Positions 16,587 to 26,700 of a DNA stretch of 64,000 nucleotides are shown here, one piece after another (positions within the stretch are counted from its first letter, which is position 1; every line of letters starts with the position of its first letter). This DNA comes from Olleya marilimosa CAM030 (GTDB lineage: Bacteria; Bacteroidota; Bacteroidia; Flavobacteriales; Flavobacteriaceae). The stretch is taken from NCBI RefSeq assembly GCF_000518485.1, contig NZ_JADR01000002.1:124001-188000 (forward strand). The letters run 5' to 3'. Under the pieces are notes generated by a model. That model worked only from the letters and a program-made list of their open reading frames with translations. It had not been told where the DNA came from and searched no databases. The position numbers and the translations under genes are program-made.

Positions 16587-17459
16587 TTAAGACTGCACCA
16601 TGGATTTTATTTCGCTTCTATATTTTGAAGCACTTTTTCCGACCACTTCATTAAAAACTTTATTAAAATGAGAAAAGTTGTTAAAACCACATTCAAAGCA
16701 TATATCTGTAATGCTACTTTGACTTTCGGTTAATAATTTAGTTGCATAAAAGACACGATATTCATTAACAAATTGCGTAAATGTTTTTCCTGTAATCTTT
16801 TTAAAATAACGACAAAAAGCTGGTACAGTTAGACTTACCTCCTCTGCTATTTGATCTAAAGTAATATGATTTTGAAAATTTTTATTGACGTATTTGTAAA
16901 TTTTATCAATCTTGTTAGTGTCTTGTGGTTGGGTTTCAAAAACGTAACCATTTTCATTAAGCAAAGTATAATCATTAGTTAACGCTAACAACTCTAAAAT
17001 TTCCAACAACTTAGTAACACGCTTTATACCCTCATACTTAGGCAGTTTTTCTATTTTAGGACCTACTATTTTTTTAATTTCTGGTTTAAACAGAATTCCC
17101 TTTTTTGCGCGCTCCAACAATTGCAAAATATTTTTCATTTCTGGTAACGCATTAAGCGCGTCACCTAAAAATTGAGGATGAAATTGCACCAAAGTTTCTT
17201 TTCCTTTAGAAGTTAAACGGTCTGTAAACCCATTGTGAGGTAAATTAGAGCCAATAAGTATTAACTGACTATTATTAAAGTAAGACAAATGATTACCAAT
17301 ATGTCGTCTTCCTTTGCCTTTATTAACATACACCATCTCAACTTCTGGATGAAAATGCCAAAAGGCATCACTCCTTTTACGTTTTTTAGTCTTTTGAACC
17401 GCAATTATAGAGCTTCCAAAACTAGGTGTTATTTTTTTTAATGTAGGTTTAGTATTCAC
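16587..17459 (-). CDS. AraC-family transcriptional regulator with cupin-like N-terminus
   Basis: 290 residues. The N-terminal part (about 15-100) shows the cupin pattern 'FWHFHPEVEMVYVNKGKGRRHIGNH', read as HFHPE plus a distal His, which usually binds a small ligand. The C-terminal 100 residues hold the two AraC helix-turn-helices: 'ITLDQIAEEVSLTVPAFCRYF' and 'SITDICFECGFNNFSHFNKVF', the second being the conserved signature. It is probably autoregulated or acts on the divergent secreted-protein gene at 17662; the ligand is unknown. Confidence 0.92.
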   Translation of the reverse strand: MNTKPTLKKITPSFGSSIIAVQKTKKRKRSDAFWHFHPEVEMVYVNKGKGRRHIGNHLSYFNNSQLILIGSNLPHNGFTDRLTSKGKETLVQFHPQFLGDALNALPEMKNILQLLERAKKGILFKPEIKKIVGPKIEKLPKYEGIKRVTKLLEILELLALTNDYTLLNENGYVFETQPQDTNKIDKIYKYVNKNFQNHITLDQIAEEVSLTVPAFCRYFKKITGKTFTQFVNEYRVFYATKLLTESQSSITDICFECGFNNFSHFNKVFNEVVGKSASKYRSEIKSMVQS

Positions 17460-17475
17460 TGCAATAAACTTTTGA

Positions 17476-17483
17476 CAAAACTA
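17476..17483 (-). promoter_or_regulatory. Candidate -7 element for the AraC-family gene
   Basis: Reads TAGTTTTG on the minus strand, 17 bases before the ATG, giving a leader of about 10 bases. Confidence 0.45.
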
Positions 17484-17624
17484 CAACATCTTACAGTATT
17501 GTTGTATGCTAATTTAGCACTAATGTATACTATTTTAACCTATAACGTTTTCGTAATGCATTATTAAGTTAAAATAGCACATAAATATACCAATTGACTT
17601 GTTATTATAACTGGACTTCTATAT

Positions 17625-17632
17625 TAACTTTG
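17625..17632 (+). promoter_or_regulatory. Candidate promoter of the secreted-protein gene
   Basis: TAACTTTG matches TAnnTTTG. A TTG at 17599-17601 serves as a possible -33 box with a 23-base spacer. The ATG is 29 bases downstream of the -7 element. Confidence 0.5.
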
Positions 17633-17661
17633 TACCAGTAATCCTTAAAAAGATTTAGATT

Positions 17662-18258
17662 ATGAAAAAATTTATGAAACACATTTTAGCTTTAGCAATC
17701 GTATTTGCTACGCTAAGCAGTAACGCAACAGAAGTAGTATCTTTTACAAAAGAAGAGGACGGAAAAACATTATTAATGTTTGACAATGTTAATCAAGGTG
17801 ATCAATTATTAGTCAAAGATGCTTTTGGAATTATTTTATATAAAGAATCTATTGAAAAAAGTGGTCAATACAATAAGTCATTTGATTTAACATCATTACC
17901 TGATGGTAATTATATTTTTGAATTAGATAAAAAACATCAAATTAGAACTTACCCATTTAAAGTAGATTTATCTGTAGTTACTTTTAACAAAGAAAAACTA
18001 ACAGTAATTAATAAACCAATAGTAAACGCTAAAAACAATGTGGTTTATGTAACGTCTTATAACGAAAGTCCAACGGATTTTAAAATTGAAATTTTTTATA
18101 ACACTAACGGAAGTATTTATGAAAAGATACACACTGAAACCGTAAAAGACACTACTACTTTTGGTAAAAAATTCAAATTATTAGAAGATAAAAAAGAAGA
18201 CTACAAAGTTGTTATTTCATTTAAAGGACACACTTTTACATCTGTTGTTAACTTCTAA
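17662..18258 (+). CDS. Hypothetical secreted protein
   Basis: 198 residues with a signal peptide (about 1-22, ending SSNA). The mature part is predicted beta-rich with an Ig/FN3-like feel: 'LLVKDAFGIILYKESIEKSG' and 'FDLTSLPDGNYIFEL' resemble the strand-turn of T9SS C-terminal domains, but these lie in the middle, not at the end, and no sorting domain follows. Similar small proteins are common in flavobacteria and uncharacterised. It is divergent from the AraC gene and ends at its own terminator. Confidence 0.75.
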   Translation: MKKFMKHILALAIVFATLSSNATEVVSFTKEEDGKTLLMFDNVNQGDQLLVKDAFGIILYKESIEKSGQYNKSFDLTSLPDGNYIFELDKKHQIRTYPFKVDLSVVTFNKEKLTVINKPIVNAKNNVVYVTSYNESPTDFKIEIFYNTNGSIYEKIHTETVKDTTTFGKKFKLLEDKKEDYKVVISFKGHTFTSVVNF

Positions 18259-18278
18259 AACTCATTTGCCACAAAAAT

Positions 18279-18308
18279 AAAAAAAGACGCACTATTGCGT
18301 CTTTTTTT
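18279..18308. terminator. Bidirectional terminator
   Basis: 13-bp inverted repeat (18279-18291 / 18296-18308), core GACGCA/TGCGTC, 4-base loop and A/T runs on both sides, between convergent genes ending at 18258 and 18332. Confidence 0.9.
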
Positions 18309-18331
18309 ATATCTAAAGGTTTAAAATAGTA

Positions 18332-19114
18332 TTATTTTCCAGGAAAATCTGCTTTACGTTTTTCTAAAAAAGCAGTAGTACCTTCTTTAAAGTCCGCTGT
18401 ACCAAAACAAGCACCAAATTCCTTAATTTCTATATCAAATCCATTAACACCATCTGTGTAGTTAGCATTTATTGCTTGAATAGCTTTACCAATTGCTACG
18501 CTTGAGTTACGCATGATTTTACCAGCTATTTTCTGGGCAAGAGGCATTAATTCTTCTAAAGCAACAACGTGGTTAACTAATCCATAATTTAATGCAGTAT
18601 CTGCATCAATCATTCCTGCGGTCATAACCATTTCCATTGCACGACCTTTACCAACTAATTGTGGTAAACGTTGCGTACCACCATAACCAGGTATAACACC
18701 TAAGCTAACTTCTGGCAATCCCATTTTAGCATTATCGCTAGCAATTCTAAAATGTGCAGCCATAGCTAATTCTAATCCTCCTCCTAAAGCAAAACCATTG
18801 ACTGCAGCAATTACAGGAGTTTGTAAATTTTGAACAAAGTCAAATAACATTTCTTGACCTAATGCTGCTAATTTACCACCATTTTCTACTGTAAAATTTG
18901 CAAATTCGCTAATATCAGCACCTGCAACAAACGCTTTTTCTCCGCTTCCTGTTACAATAATTACCTTAGTATCTATATCCTTATTTGCATGATCAAATGC
19001 GTGATGAAGCTCTGTAATAGTTGCTTTATTTAGTGCATTTAACTTGGATGGTCTATTAATTGTAATAGTTGTTATTCCGTTTGCTGTGTTAGTAAGTATG
19101 TTTTCGAAATTCAT
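18332..19114 (-). CDS. Enoyl-CoA hydratase/isomerase (crotonase family)
   Basis: 260 residues, the usual length. The oxyanion-hole segment 'AFVAGADISEFA', the central 'ALGGGLELAMA' with catalytic Glu and 'GLPEVSLGVIPGYGGTQRLP' with the second catalytic Glu are all present, so it should hydrate short-chain trans-2-enoyl-CoA (crotonyl-CoA type). It is the last gene of a minus-strand run after the NtrY-like kinase, 11 bases from it. The neighbouring genes give no pathway clue; a role in fatty-acid or amino-acid degradation is likely. Confidence 0.92.
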   Translation of the reverse strand: MNFENILTNTANGITTITINRPSKLNALNKATITELHHAFDHANKDIDTKVIIVTGSGEKAFVAGADISEFANFTVENGGKLAALGQEMLFDFVQNLQTPVIAAVNGFALGGGLELAMAAHFRIASDNAKMGLPEVSLGVIPGYGGTQRLPQLVGKGRAMEMVMTAGMIDADTALNYGLVNHVVALEELMPLAQKIAGKIMRNSSVAIGKAIQAINANYTDGVNGFDIEIKEFGACFGTADFKEGTTAFLEKRKADFPGK

Positions 19115-19125
19115 ATGTAAATGTT

Positions 19126-20580
19126 TTAATATTCTTTTGGAAATGAAACTGTAAAGGTTGTTCCTACGTCTTTAACAGATGTAAAGGTAATTGTTCCTTG
19201 ATAGGTTTCTACTATATTTTTTACCATTGCCAAACCTAATCCCATTCCGCTAGATTTAGTAGTAAATTTTGGCTCAAAGACTTTATCTTTATTTTCATCA
19301 GAAATCCCAATTCCGTTGTCAGAAATAGTTAAATCAACACGACCATTATTGTCCGTTACTTTTACAATAATTTGCGGTGTTCTGTCACTTGGGATTGCTT
19401 GTATACCATTTTTTACCAAATTAGTAATGACTCTAATTAATTGAGTACGATCAAATTTGGCTATAATTTCATCTTTTTCCGGTTCAAACTCGATATAATC
19501 TTCATTAAAAATATCCAATGCTAAGTCAACAATTTTAACCACATTAAGTAATTCATTTTGTTGTGCTGGCATTTTAGCAAAGTTAGAAAAAGCACCTGCA
19601 ATTGCACTCATGGTATCTATTTGCTGTATTAATGTTTTACTATACTCATCTAGCTTTTGTACAATGTCAGGATCTTCTGGGTTAAACTTACGCTGAAAAC
19701 TTTGAACCGTTAATCGCATTGGTGTTAACGGGTTTTTTATCTCGTGGGCAACTTGTTTAGCCATTTCTCGCCAAGCTTGTTCACGCTCGCTTTTAGCAAG
19801 CTTAACAGCACTTTCTTCTAACTGATCAATCATGCTATTGTACGCCTTTACTAACGTAGAAATTTCTTCTGTTGTACTTTCAATTTCTATCTTTTCATTG
19901 CGCTTTTCTAGACGTGTTTGATTCATTTTATCACTAATAGTCTTTAGTGTTCTAGTTATGTATTTTGATAAAAAGTAGGCTAAAACTATGGCGATAATTA
20001 ACATTAATAGATAAGTATATCCTAGGCGTTCAAAAAACTCGTTTAGCTCTCTAGATAAAAAGTCATCATTTTCTAAATACGGTAGATTTAGTATTGCCAA
20101 AGGTTTAAACTTTTCGTCTACTATGTAAGTATATGAGGACCTGAAACTTTCACCTTTTTCCTCTCTTTTTTCTACAAATCTATGATTAGTTGTATTGGAC
20201 AATGTATTAAGCACCTCAGCTTTTACACATTTTTCGGCAATATCATAAGGTAATGCTGCTTTAGATGAAATTAGCAAACCACCTTCTAAATCGTATAAAT
20301 TAACCTGAAGTCCATGGACATTGGCTATTTTATAAATTTCATCTTTAAAAATTAAGGGTAATTTTTCTGGAACAACCTCAAAAGAGGTTTCTTTAATAAT
20401 AAAGTTAATGTGACGTTTTATGCTAATTTCTTTTCTTTCTAAACGTAACTTATGGTAATCCTGAGTCTCTTCACTATACTGATAAGCAGCAACTAATGCA
20501 ATTAAAATGGATGCCAAAAGGACCAAAAAAATCATCGCAAAAAAGATGCGAAGTCGTAAAGAAAGTCTAGTAATTTTCAT
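19126..20580 (-). CDS. NtrY-like membrane sensor histidine kinase
   Basis: 484 residues. Two transmembrane helices (about 8-30 and 188-210) flank a periplasmic sensor of about 155 residues. HAMP follows (about 211-265), then HisKA with the phosphoacceptor in AHEIKNPLTPMRLTVQSF and HATPase_c with N-box NLVKNGIQAI, G1 DNGIGI and G2 GMGLGL. The 'NPLTPMRLTVQSFQRKF' wording is typical of the NtrY class. No response regulator gene is adjacent, so the partner is elsewhere. The bases just before its ATG are identical to those before hemJ (see repeats). Confidence 0.93.
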   Translation of the reverse strand: MKITRLSLRLRIFFAMIFLVLLASILIALVAAYQYSEETQDYHKLRLERKEISIKRHINFIIKETSFEVVPEKLPLIFKDEIYKIANVHGLQVNLYDLEGGLLISSKAALPYDIAEKCVKAEVLNTLSNTTNHRFVEKREEKGESFRSSYTYIVDEKFKPLAILNLPYLENDDFLSRELNEFFERLGYTYLLMLIIAIVLAYFLSKYITRTLKTISDKMNQTRLEKRNEKIEIESTTEEISTLVKAYNSMIDQLEESAVKLAKSEREQAWREMAKQVAHEIKNPLTPMRLTVQSFQRKFNPEDPDIVQKLDEYSKTLIQQIDTMSAIAGAFSNFAKMPAQQNELLNVVKIVDLALDIFNEDYIEFEPEKDEIIAKFDRTQLIRVITNLVKNGIQAIPSDRTPQIIVKVTDNNGRVDLTISDNGIGISDENKDKVFEPKFTTKSSGMGLGLAMVKNIVETYQGTITFTSVKDVGTTFTVSFPKEY

Positions 20581-20594
20581 TGTTTAAATATAAC
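20578..20594 (-). repeat. Identical start-codon leader, copy 1
   Basis: On the minus strand GTTATATTTAAACAATG ends in the ATG of the histidine kinase gene; the same 17 bases precede and include the hemJ start at 21181-21197. TATATTTA may be a degenerate -7 box or an A/T-rich ribosome-loading leader. Confidence 0.4.
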
Positions 20595-20634
20595 AATAAT
20601 CACACCAAAAACATAAGATATAGTATTGCTTAGA

Positions 20635-21183
20635 TTAAGCTTTTGGATTTTTCTCTCTGATGCGCTTATAAACCTTAAAGCCTAACATTAATAAAACCCC
20701 TAAAACAAAAATACCTATAACGCCAAACATCCAATTTATGGCGCTTTTTAGTATGACTAAAAAGACTACAGCAAATAGGATAAATGTGGCACCTTCATTA
20801 TACATACGCATAAAATTTGAAGATTTTTTAACTACATCATTTTGCAATTGCTTAAAATAAACATGAGTTTGAAATTGATACAAAAACAATAATATCACAA
20901 AAGTTAACTTAACGTGCATCCAAGGTTGTTGTAACCAAAACGGTTGTAAAATTAGTAGCCATACCGCAAAAATTGTCGCTAATATTGCACTTGGCCAAGT
21001 GATAATAAACCATAAACGCTTAGCCATTAACTTTAACTGTTCTCCTAAAATCTCTTTATCTGGAGAAGGTTTATGAAATGCTTCTATTTGATATACAAAT
21101 AATCTTGGTATATAAAATAAACCTGCAAACCAAGTGACCACAAAAATAAGATGTAAAGATTTTATGTAATTATAATACTCCAT
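20635..21183 (-). CDS. hemJ: HemJ-type protoporphyrinogen IX oxidase (CopD-like membrane protein)
   Basis: 182 residues with about five membrane helices. The start 'YIKSLHLIFVVTWFAGLFYIPRLFVY' (in two parts) carries the conserved His11 and the WFAGLFY.PRLFVY signature of HemJ (UPF0093). The later 'KRLWFIITWPS' and 'MHVKLTFV' segments hold the conserved basic residues. HemJ oxidises protoporphyrinogen IX to protoporphyrin IX, the step before ferrochelatase, and hemH lies two genes away in the same operon. No hemG or hemY was seen in the window. Annotation tools often call this only 'CopD family'; context supports HemJ. Confidence 0.85.
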   Translation of the reverse strand: MEYYNYIKSLHLIFVVTWFAGLFYIPRLFVYQIEAFHKPSPDKEILGEQLKLMAKRLWFIITWPSAILATIFAVWLLILQPFWLQQPWMHVKLTFVILLFLYQFQTHVYFKQLQNDVVKKSSNFMRMYNEGATFILFAVVFLVILKSAINWMFGVIGIFVLGVLLMLGFKVYKRIREKNPKA

Positions 21184-21197
21184 TGTTTAAATATAAC
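21181..21197 (-). repeat. Identical start-codon leader, copy 2
   Basis: GTTATATTTAAACAATG on the minus strand, ending in the hemJ ATG; identical to the leader of the kinase gene at 20578-20594. Confidence 0.4.
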
Positions 21198-21214
21198 TAG
21201 TTAAATATAGGCAA

Positions 21215-22558
21215 TTACTGATTTAGTTTTAGATTAACTTCCCTACGCAAAAAGAAAGCGGTCACTAGGGTAGATAAAATATCCGATATTGGAAATGCTA
21301 CCCAAATACCAAATTCGCCAAAATACATTGGTAATATATACATTAACGGAATAAAGAAAATAGCTTGCCTAGTTAATGTTAATAACAAAGCAGGTAAAGC
21401 CTTACCTACTGCTTGAAAGTAAGCAGCACCTATTAACTGAAGTGATAGTATTGGTATTGCTGCAAAAGTCCAACGCATATTGTTTGGTGTGACTTTTAAA
21501 ACATCTAAATCTGTAGTAAATAGCTTAGTAATTACTTCTGGAAATACCATTAAAATAACAAAAACCATGGTTGCTAAAATAGTAGCATACTTGATAGCTA
21601 CAAAAATCACCTCTTTTACACGATTATATTGCTCTGAACCAAAGTTATATCCTGCAATAGGAATAAACCCTTGCGTAATTCCAAACACAGGAAACAATGC
21701 AAACATACTCATCCTTCCTACAATTGCATAGGCTGTTACAGAGGTTTCGCCTCCATAATCAAACAATGCATTATTAACCAGTAAATAGGTAACACTTACT
21801 ACAGCTTGTCTTGCTAGTGTTACAAAACCTAACGAACCTATTTCGGCAACTATTTTTTTATGTAATTTAAAATGAGAAACGTTTATTTTTAATTCGGAAT
21901 TTTTAGATAAAAAATACCATAAAATAAACAAAAAAGACACGATATATGAACCTGTTGTTGCCCAAGCAGCACCAGACATTCCCTTATCTAAAACACCTAT
22001 AAAAATATAATCCAACACTAAATTCCCAACAGAAGGAATTAACATAGCATACATGGCAAATTTAGGTTGCCCTTCTGCACGTATAACACTATTACCCATC
22101 ATTACAAATCCCAACACAGGAACTCCGTATAGGATAATCTCATAATACACTTTTGCAGGATCAAAAATAGCGCCTTTTCCTCCAAAAGCAGGAATTAATT
22201 GGTCTACAAAATAAAGCCCAGAAGCTGCAAAACTTACAGTAAACAATAATGTTAAAGCGACTTGATTACCAAAAGTTTTTAATGCTTTTTCTTTATTATT
22301 TGCACCTAAAGCACGAGAAATAATTGAAGAGCCTCCAATACCAATACTCATCCCTAAGGCAGCAATAAAAAAAGAGACTGGCAACACAACATTTATGGCT
22401 GCTATTGCTGTAGATCCAATCCATTGACCAACAAAAATAGTATCCACTAATATATTTAGTGACATTACCAAAATACCAATAGAGGCAGGCACTGCTTGTT
22501 TTATCAAGAGCTTGCTTATAGATTCTGTACCTAAATTTGAAGATGTATTAGTTTGCAT
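21215..22558 (-). CDS. MATE-family multidrug/Na+ efflux transporter
   Basis: 447 residues with 12 membrane helices in two homologous halves (e.g. 'ALGMSIGIGGSSIISRALGA' near 72-91 and 'FPVFGITQGFIPIAGYNFGS' near 288-307), the standard MATE pattern. It exports organic cations in exchange for H+ or Na+. Its ATG overlaps the hemH stop by one base, so it is translationally coupled to ferrochelatase. That is unusual; export of a porphyrin or toxic heme-related compound is conceivable but unproven. Confidence 0.93.
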   Translation of the reverse strand: MQTNTSSNLGTESISKLLIKQAVPASIGILVMSLNILVDTIFVGQWIGSTAIAAINVVLPVSFFIAALGMSIGIGGSSIISRALGANNKEKALKTFGNQVALTLLFTVSFAASGLYFVDQLIPAFGGKGAIFDPAKVYYEIILYGVPVLGFVMMGNSVIRAEGQPKFAMYAMLIPSVGNLVLDYIFIGVLDKGMSGAAWATTGSYIVSFLFILWYFLSKNSELKINVSHFKLHKKIVAEIGSLGFVTLARQAVVSVTYLLVNNALFDYGGETSVTAYAIVGRMSMFALFPVFGITQGFIPIAGYNFGSEQYNRVKEVIFVAIKYATILATMVFVILMVFPEVITKLFTTDLDVLKVTPNNMRWTFAAIPILSLQLIGAAYFQAVGKALPALLLTLTRQAIFFIPLMYILPMYFGEFGIWVAFPISDILSTLVTAFFLRREVNLKLNQ

Positions 22559-23589
22559 TACACTTTAACAGCAGTTTTAGACCAATCATTAATCCAATCT
22601 GCTAATAAGTTTACCCAATTTTGATCTGTATTTAAACAAGGTATTGTTGTAAAGTCTTTACCACCAACTTCATGAAAAATTTCTTCTCCTTCCATTGCTA
22701 TTTCTTCTAAAGTCTCCAAACAATCACTAACAAAAGCAGGTGTGACAATTGCCATATTTTTGATTCCTTTTTTTCCTAAACGCTCTATAGTACGATCTGT
22801 ATAAGGTTGCAACCATGGATCAAAACCTAATCTAGATTGAAACGATGTAGAATACGTATTATCTTCCAACCCTAAGTACTCGCCTACTAGTCTAGTAACT
22901 TCTTTACATTGATGTCTGTAGCAAAACTCGTGTGCTTTGCTTGCGGTTTCGCAACAGCTACCATCAATTTTACAGTGTCCATTAGTAATATCGCTTTTTC
23001 TAATATGACGCTCTGGAACACCATGGTAAGAAAACAGAAGATGTTCGTAATTTTTACCTTTTAAATGTCCTTTTATAGACTCTGCCAACACTTTAATATA
23101 TTCTGGCTTGTTATAAAACGCTGGCAAACTATCTATTTTAAGATTAGGAAAGTTAGCTTTTCTAACTTCTTCTGCTAATACCAAAATAGTTTCGGTAGTT
23201 GCCATAGCAAATTGAGGATACAACGGAATTAAAAAGACGTCTTCCACACCTTTATCAACTAATTCTTGCAAGCCTTTTTTAATGGTCATGCTTCCATAAC
23301 GCATAGCTAATGCTACTGGATAATCAACTTTTTCTTGAACCTTTTCTTGTAACTGCTCTGAAAGCACAATTAAGGGTGACCCATTATCCCACCAAATTTT
23401 TTGGTAAGCTTTTGCGCTTTGCTTAGGTCTAGTATTTAAAATTATTCCTTTAACCAAAAGCGTTCTAGCCCAAAGCGGAACATCTATTACACGTTCGTCC
23501 ATTAAAAATTCTCCTAAATATTTTTTAACATCTTTTGGAGTTGGACTTTCTGGCGACCCTAAATTAACAAGTAGTATTCCTTTTTTCAT
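22558..23589 (-). CDS. hemH: Ferrochelatase
   Basis: 343 residues. It inserts Fe2+ into protoporphyrin IX to form protoheme, in the cytosol or at the membrane face. Visible motifs: start 'GILLVNLGSPESPTPKDVKKYL', the catalytic His in LLFSYHGVPERHIRKSD, a Cys-rich insert (about 208-232: GHC..GSCC...FC..HQC) and the acidic FVSDCLETLEEI with the metal-pathway Glu. The Cys-rich insert could bind an Fe-S cluster, as reported for some bacterial ferrochelatases. It heads a minus-strand run with the MATE exporter, hemJ, a kinase and a crotonase. Confidence 0.97.
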   Translation of the reverse strand: MKKGILLVNLGSPESPTPKDVKKYLGEFLMDERVIDVPLWARTLLVKGIILNTRPKQSAKAYQKIWWDNGSPLIVLSEQLQEKVQEKVDYPVALAMRYGSMTIKKGLQELVDKGVEDVFLIPLYPQFAMATTETILVLAEEVRKANFPNLKIDSLPAFYNKPEYIKVLAESIKGHLKGKNYEHLLFSYHGVPERHIRKSDITNGHCKIDGSCCETASKAHEFCYRHQCKEVTRLVGEYLGLEDNTYSTSFQSRLGFDPWLQPYTDRTIERLGKKGIKNMAIVTPAFVSDCLETLEEIAMEGEEIFHEVGGKDFTTIPCLNTDQNWVNLLADWINDWSKTAVKV

Positions 23590-23608
23590 CTGGTTTCTTT
23601 TTCAGATG

Positions 23609-23616
23609 CAAAAATA
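23609..23616 (-). promoter_or_regulatory. Candidate -7 element for the hemH operon
   Basis: TATTTTTG on the minus strand, 19 bases before the hemH ATG. No good -33 box was seen. Confidence 0.45.
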
Positions 23617-23704
23617 CAACACTAATTTAAAATATATAATAAACTTAAGAGGTTGATTATACTTATAGCTTATTATAATATAATCAAAATCTTTCAGTTA
23701 AAAT

Positions 23705-23712
23705 TAAGTTTG
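23705..23712 (+). promoter_or_regulatory. Candidate -7 element for the TraB/GumN gene
   Basis: TAAGTTTG matches TAnnTTTG, 28 bases before the ATG at 23741. Confidence 0.5.
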
Positions 23713-23740
23713 ATATATTTACGAGTAGATATTAAAATAT

Positions 23741-26700
23741 ATGAAAAATTACCTGTTTGTACTTTTCTGTGCAATTTCATTGACAACATTTTCTCAAAAT
23801 CAAAATAATAATCAAAGTTTGCTCTGGGAAATTTCCGGAAATAACCTAACCAAACCATCCTATATTTATGGCACAATGCATGTTAGTGCAAAGGTAGCCT
23901 TTAGACTTGATGATGTGTTTTTTCAAGCGTTAGAAAATAGCGAAAGCATAGCATTGGAGTCTGATCCATCCACTTGGTTAGCATTTAACTACCAAACCAC
24001 AACTTTGACACCTCAAAACTACTCTCAGAGTTATGATAAAAACTTTTACTCCACACTTTTTGGAATAGAACATCCAGAAGAAGTTGCCATTAGAGGAAGC
24101 ATAAGGTCTGATAACAGAATGATTAACGGTTATTTATATCGTAAAGATGGTTATGCAGATAATTTTGAAGAAGAAACCTACTTGGATATGTTTATTTATC
24201 AAGCTGGTAAAAAGAAAAAGAAAAACATTTATAGTTTAGAAGATATTGAAGAGTCTCGTTATTTAGTCTCTAAAGCTCAACGTAATGCTAGAAAAAACAA
24301 AATTGACCCATGGTTAACTAAATTATACGAAAAAGAAAACCCTTACTTAGTTCAAGAAAACACCTATAGAGATCGCAATTTAGCCTTATTAGACTCTATT
24401 GGAGTTGCTTCTAACACAGAGTATTTTAGAGAAAACATGCTATACATACGCAATGCCAATATGGTACACGTATTAGACTCTCTTATGCAATCGCAGTCTG
24501 TATTTGCTGGTGTTGGTGCTGCGCATTTACCAGGAAATAAAGGGATGCTTAAAATGCTTGAAGATAAAGGCTATACAGTAAAACCATTACTATCTAAACA
24601 AACCACTGTCGCACAAACTAAAAAAGAAGAAATTGAAGCTTTTATTGCACCTACAAGCCTCTCTAAACAAAGTACACCTGATGAGTTTTTAACCCTAAAA
24701 GCATTTACAGAATTGTATGAGTTTTATTATGGTGGTCAAAAATATTACATATCTCCTGATATGACTAATGGTGCTTATTTAACCATTAGCAGGTTTAATA
24801 CTTTTGATTATTTACCAAACGAAAAAGAAATATCATTAAATAGATTAGACAACTTTTTATTTGAAGATATACCTGGTGACATTATTAAAAAAGAAGCGCT
24901 AAACCATCCTTATCCAGGCATTAGTATTTTAAACAAGACTAAAAAAGGCGACTATCAAAAATATCATATATACAAAACCCCTTTAGAAGTTATTGTTATA
25001 AAATTTGCTGGTCAAAAGGAGTATGTTTTAAAAAATGAAGCACCAATATTTAAGTCTATTACTTTTAAAACACCAACTAATACACTTCAAACATTTACAT
25101 CTACCTACAACAAATACCAAGTTAATTTTCCAGAATATTATACTACTGATAATGTCCAAAATGCAGGTCAAAAACTAATCCAAGGAAAAATAAAAGACGA
25201 TTATTATTTTGTTAAAGAAGTCGCTTTTAATGATGTTTACTATATCGAAGAAGATAAATTTGAAGCTAAATATATTGTCACTAACTTTTTTAAAGATTTT
25301 GAAATTGAAGATTATACAGGAAAGTACAACAACAACAACAACAAATATTACAGTTATGAAGGTATAGCAAAAAAGGACTCAACGTCTTTAGAAAACATTC
25401 ATTTAAAAAGTATAGTAAAAGATGGTAGTTACTTTTTACTAGGCTATGTTGGCAATAATAAAGACCTAGCAGACAACTTTTTTAAATCCTTTAAATTTAC
25501 AACTGTCAAACAAGAAGGATTTACAAAAATAATAGATACTTCATTGCATTTTTCTGTAGTCACAAATACTAAAGCAACACCACCTTACGATTATTATAGC
25601 TACCGCAAACCTAAAGATTACGAAGAAAAAACTAAGCGTACTACCTACTACTCAAAATCCAACGAGCAAGTGTACATAAGCAAACTAAAGTTTCATGATT
25701 TACAGATGTACAAAAATGTAGATAGCTTGTGGAATGAAATTGATACAGATTTAAAAGCTGTAGAAAAAATTGATGGATTTAAAAAATACATCATTTCTGA
25801 CAAGAAAAAATACAAAAAAGACAACCAATATTTTTACGAATACACTTTAAAAGACTCCTTAAGTGCAAAAGCAATTTTAGTTAAAAATATACTTAATAAA
25901 GGTGCCCTTTTTGAGATTAAAAGTCTGACAGATACGCTGTCAAAACCAACGCCTTTTATCACTAATTTTTATAACACATTTCAACCTTTAGACACGTTGT
26001 TAGGCGAATCTGTTTTTAGTGACAAAACAGACCGTTTTTTTAAAGCACTTCGCGATAATGACAGCATTGTTTTTAAAGCAAAAAACAAAGTCAAGTTTAA
26101 TAAATCTAACGCAAGTACAATGATAGATTTAATTAAAAACTTTGACTTTCCGGACAATAAAGAAGATTTTAAAACTTTTTTAATTTCAGAATTAGCAAAA
26201 CTTGACGACCCAAGAACAGATGCGTTTTTAAACAACCTTTATGAAGAGTCTTATTCTAAGCCAGATATTCAAAATACTATTTTAAGGTCTCTTTTAAATA
26301 AGCCTACTAAAAAATCTTATGCAACATTTTTAAACCTGCTTAATAAAGACTTACCATTAAGCGGATCTATAGGCTCAATGTTTTATAATTACAACGACTC
26401 ATTAGCACTTAAAAAAACCCTTTTTCCTGACTTACTAGAATATACTTCTATTGAAGAATATAAAGAACCTATTTACGAGCTTTTAGCAAAACTTAAGGAC
26501 AGCAGTGTTATTAAAACTAAAGCCTATAAAAAGTATAGAAAGCAATTAATTAAAGATGGTAAAATTGAAGTTAAACGAAGTTTAAAGTCTAAAGCAAGTT
26601 ACAACTACAGATCTTATAGCAGCTCATTATACGCTTTTGTTAAATTAATTTTCCCCTTTAGAAAAGAAGCCGAAGCTAAAAACTTTTTTAACAAACTGTT

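Noticed and set aside
22810-22819. GGTTGCAACC palindrome inside hemH, similar to the -35 box of the ECF element
   Set aside because: Lies within coding sequence and has no GCATCTAC at the right distance.
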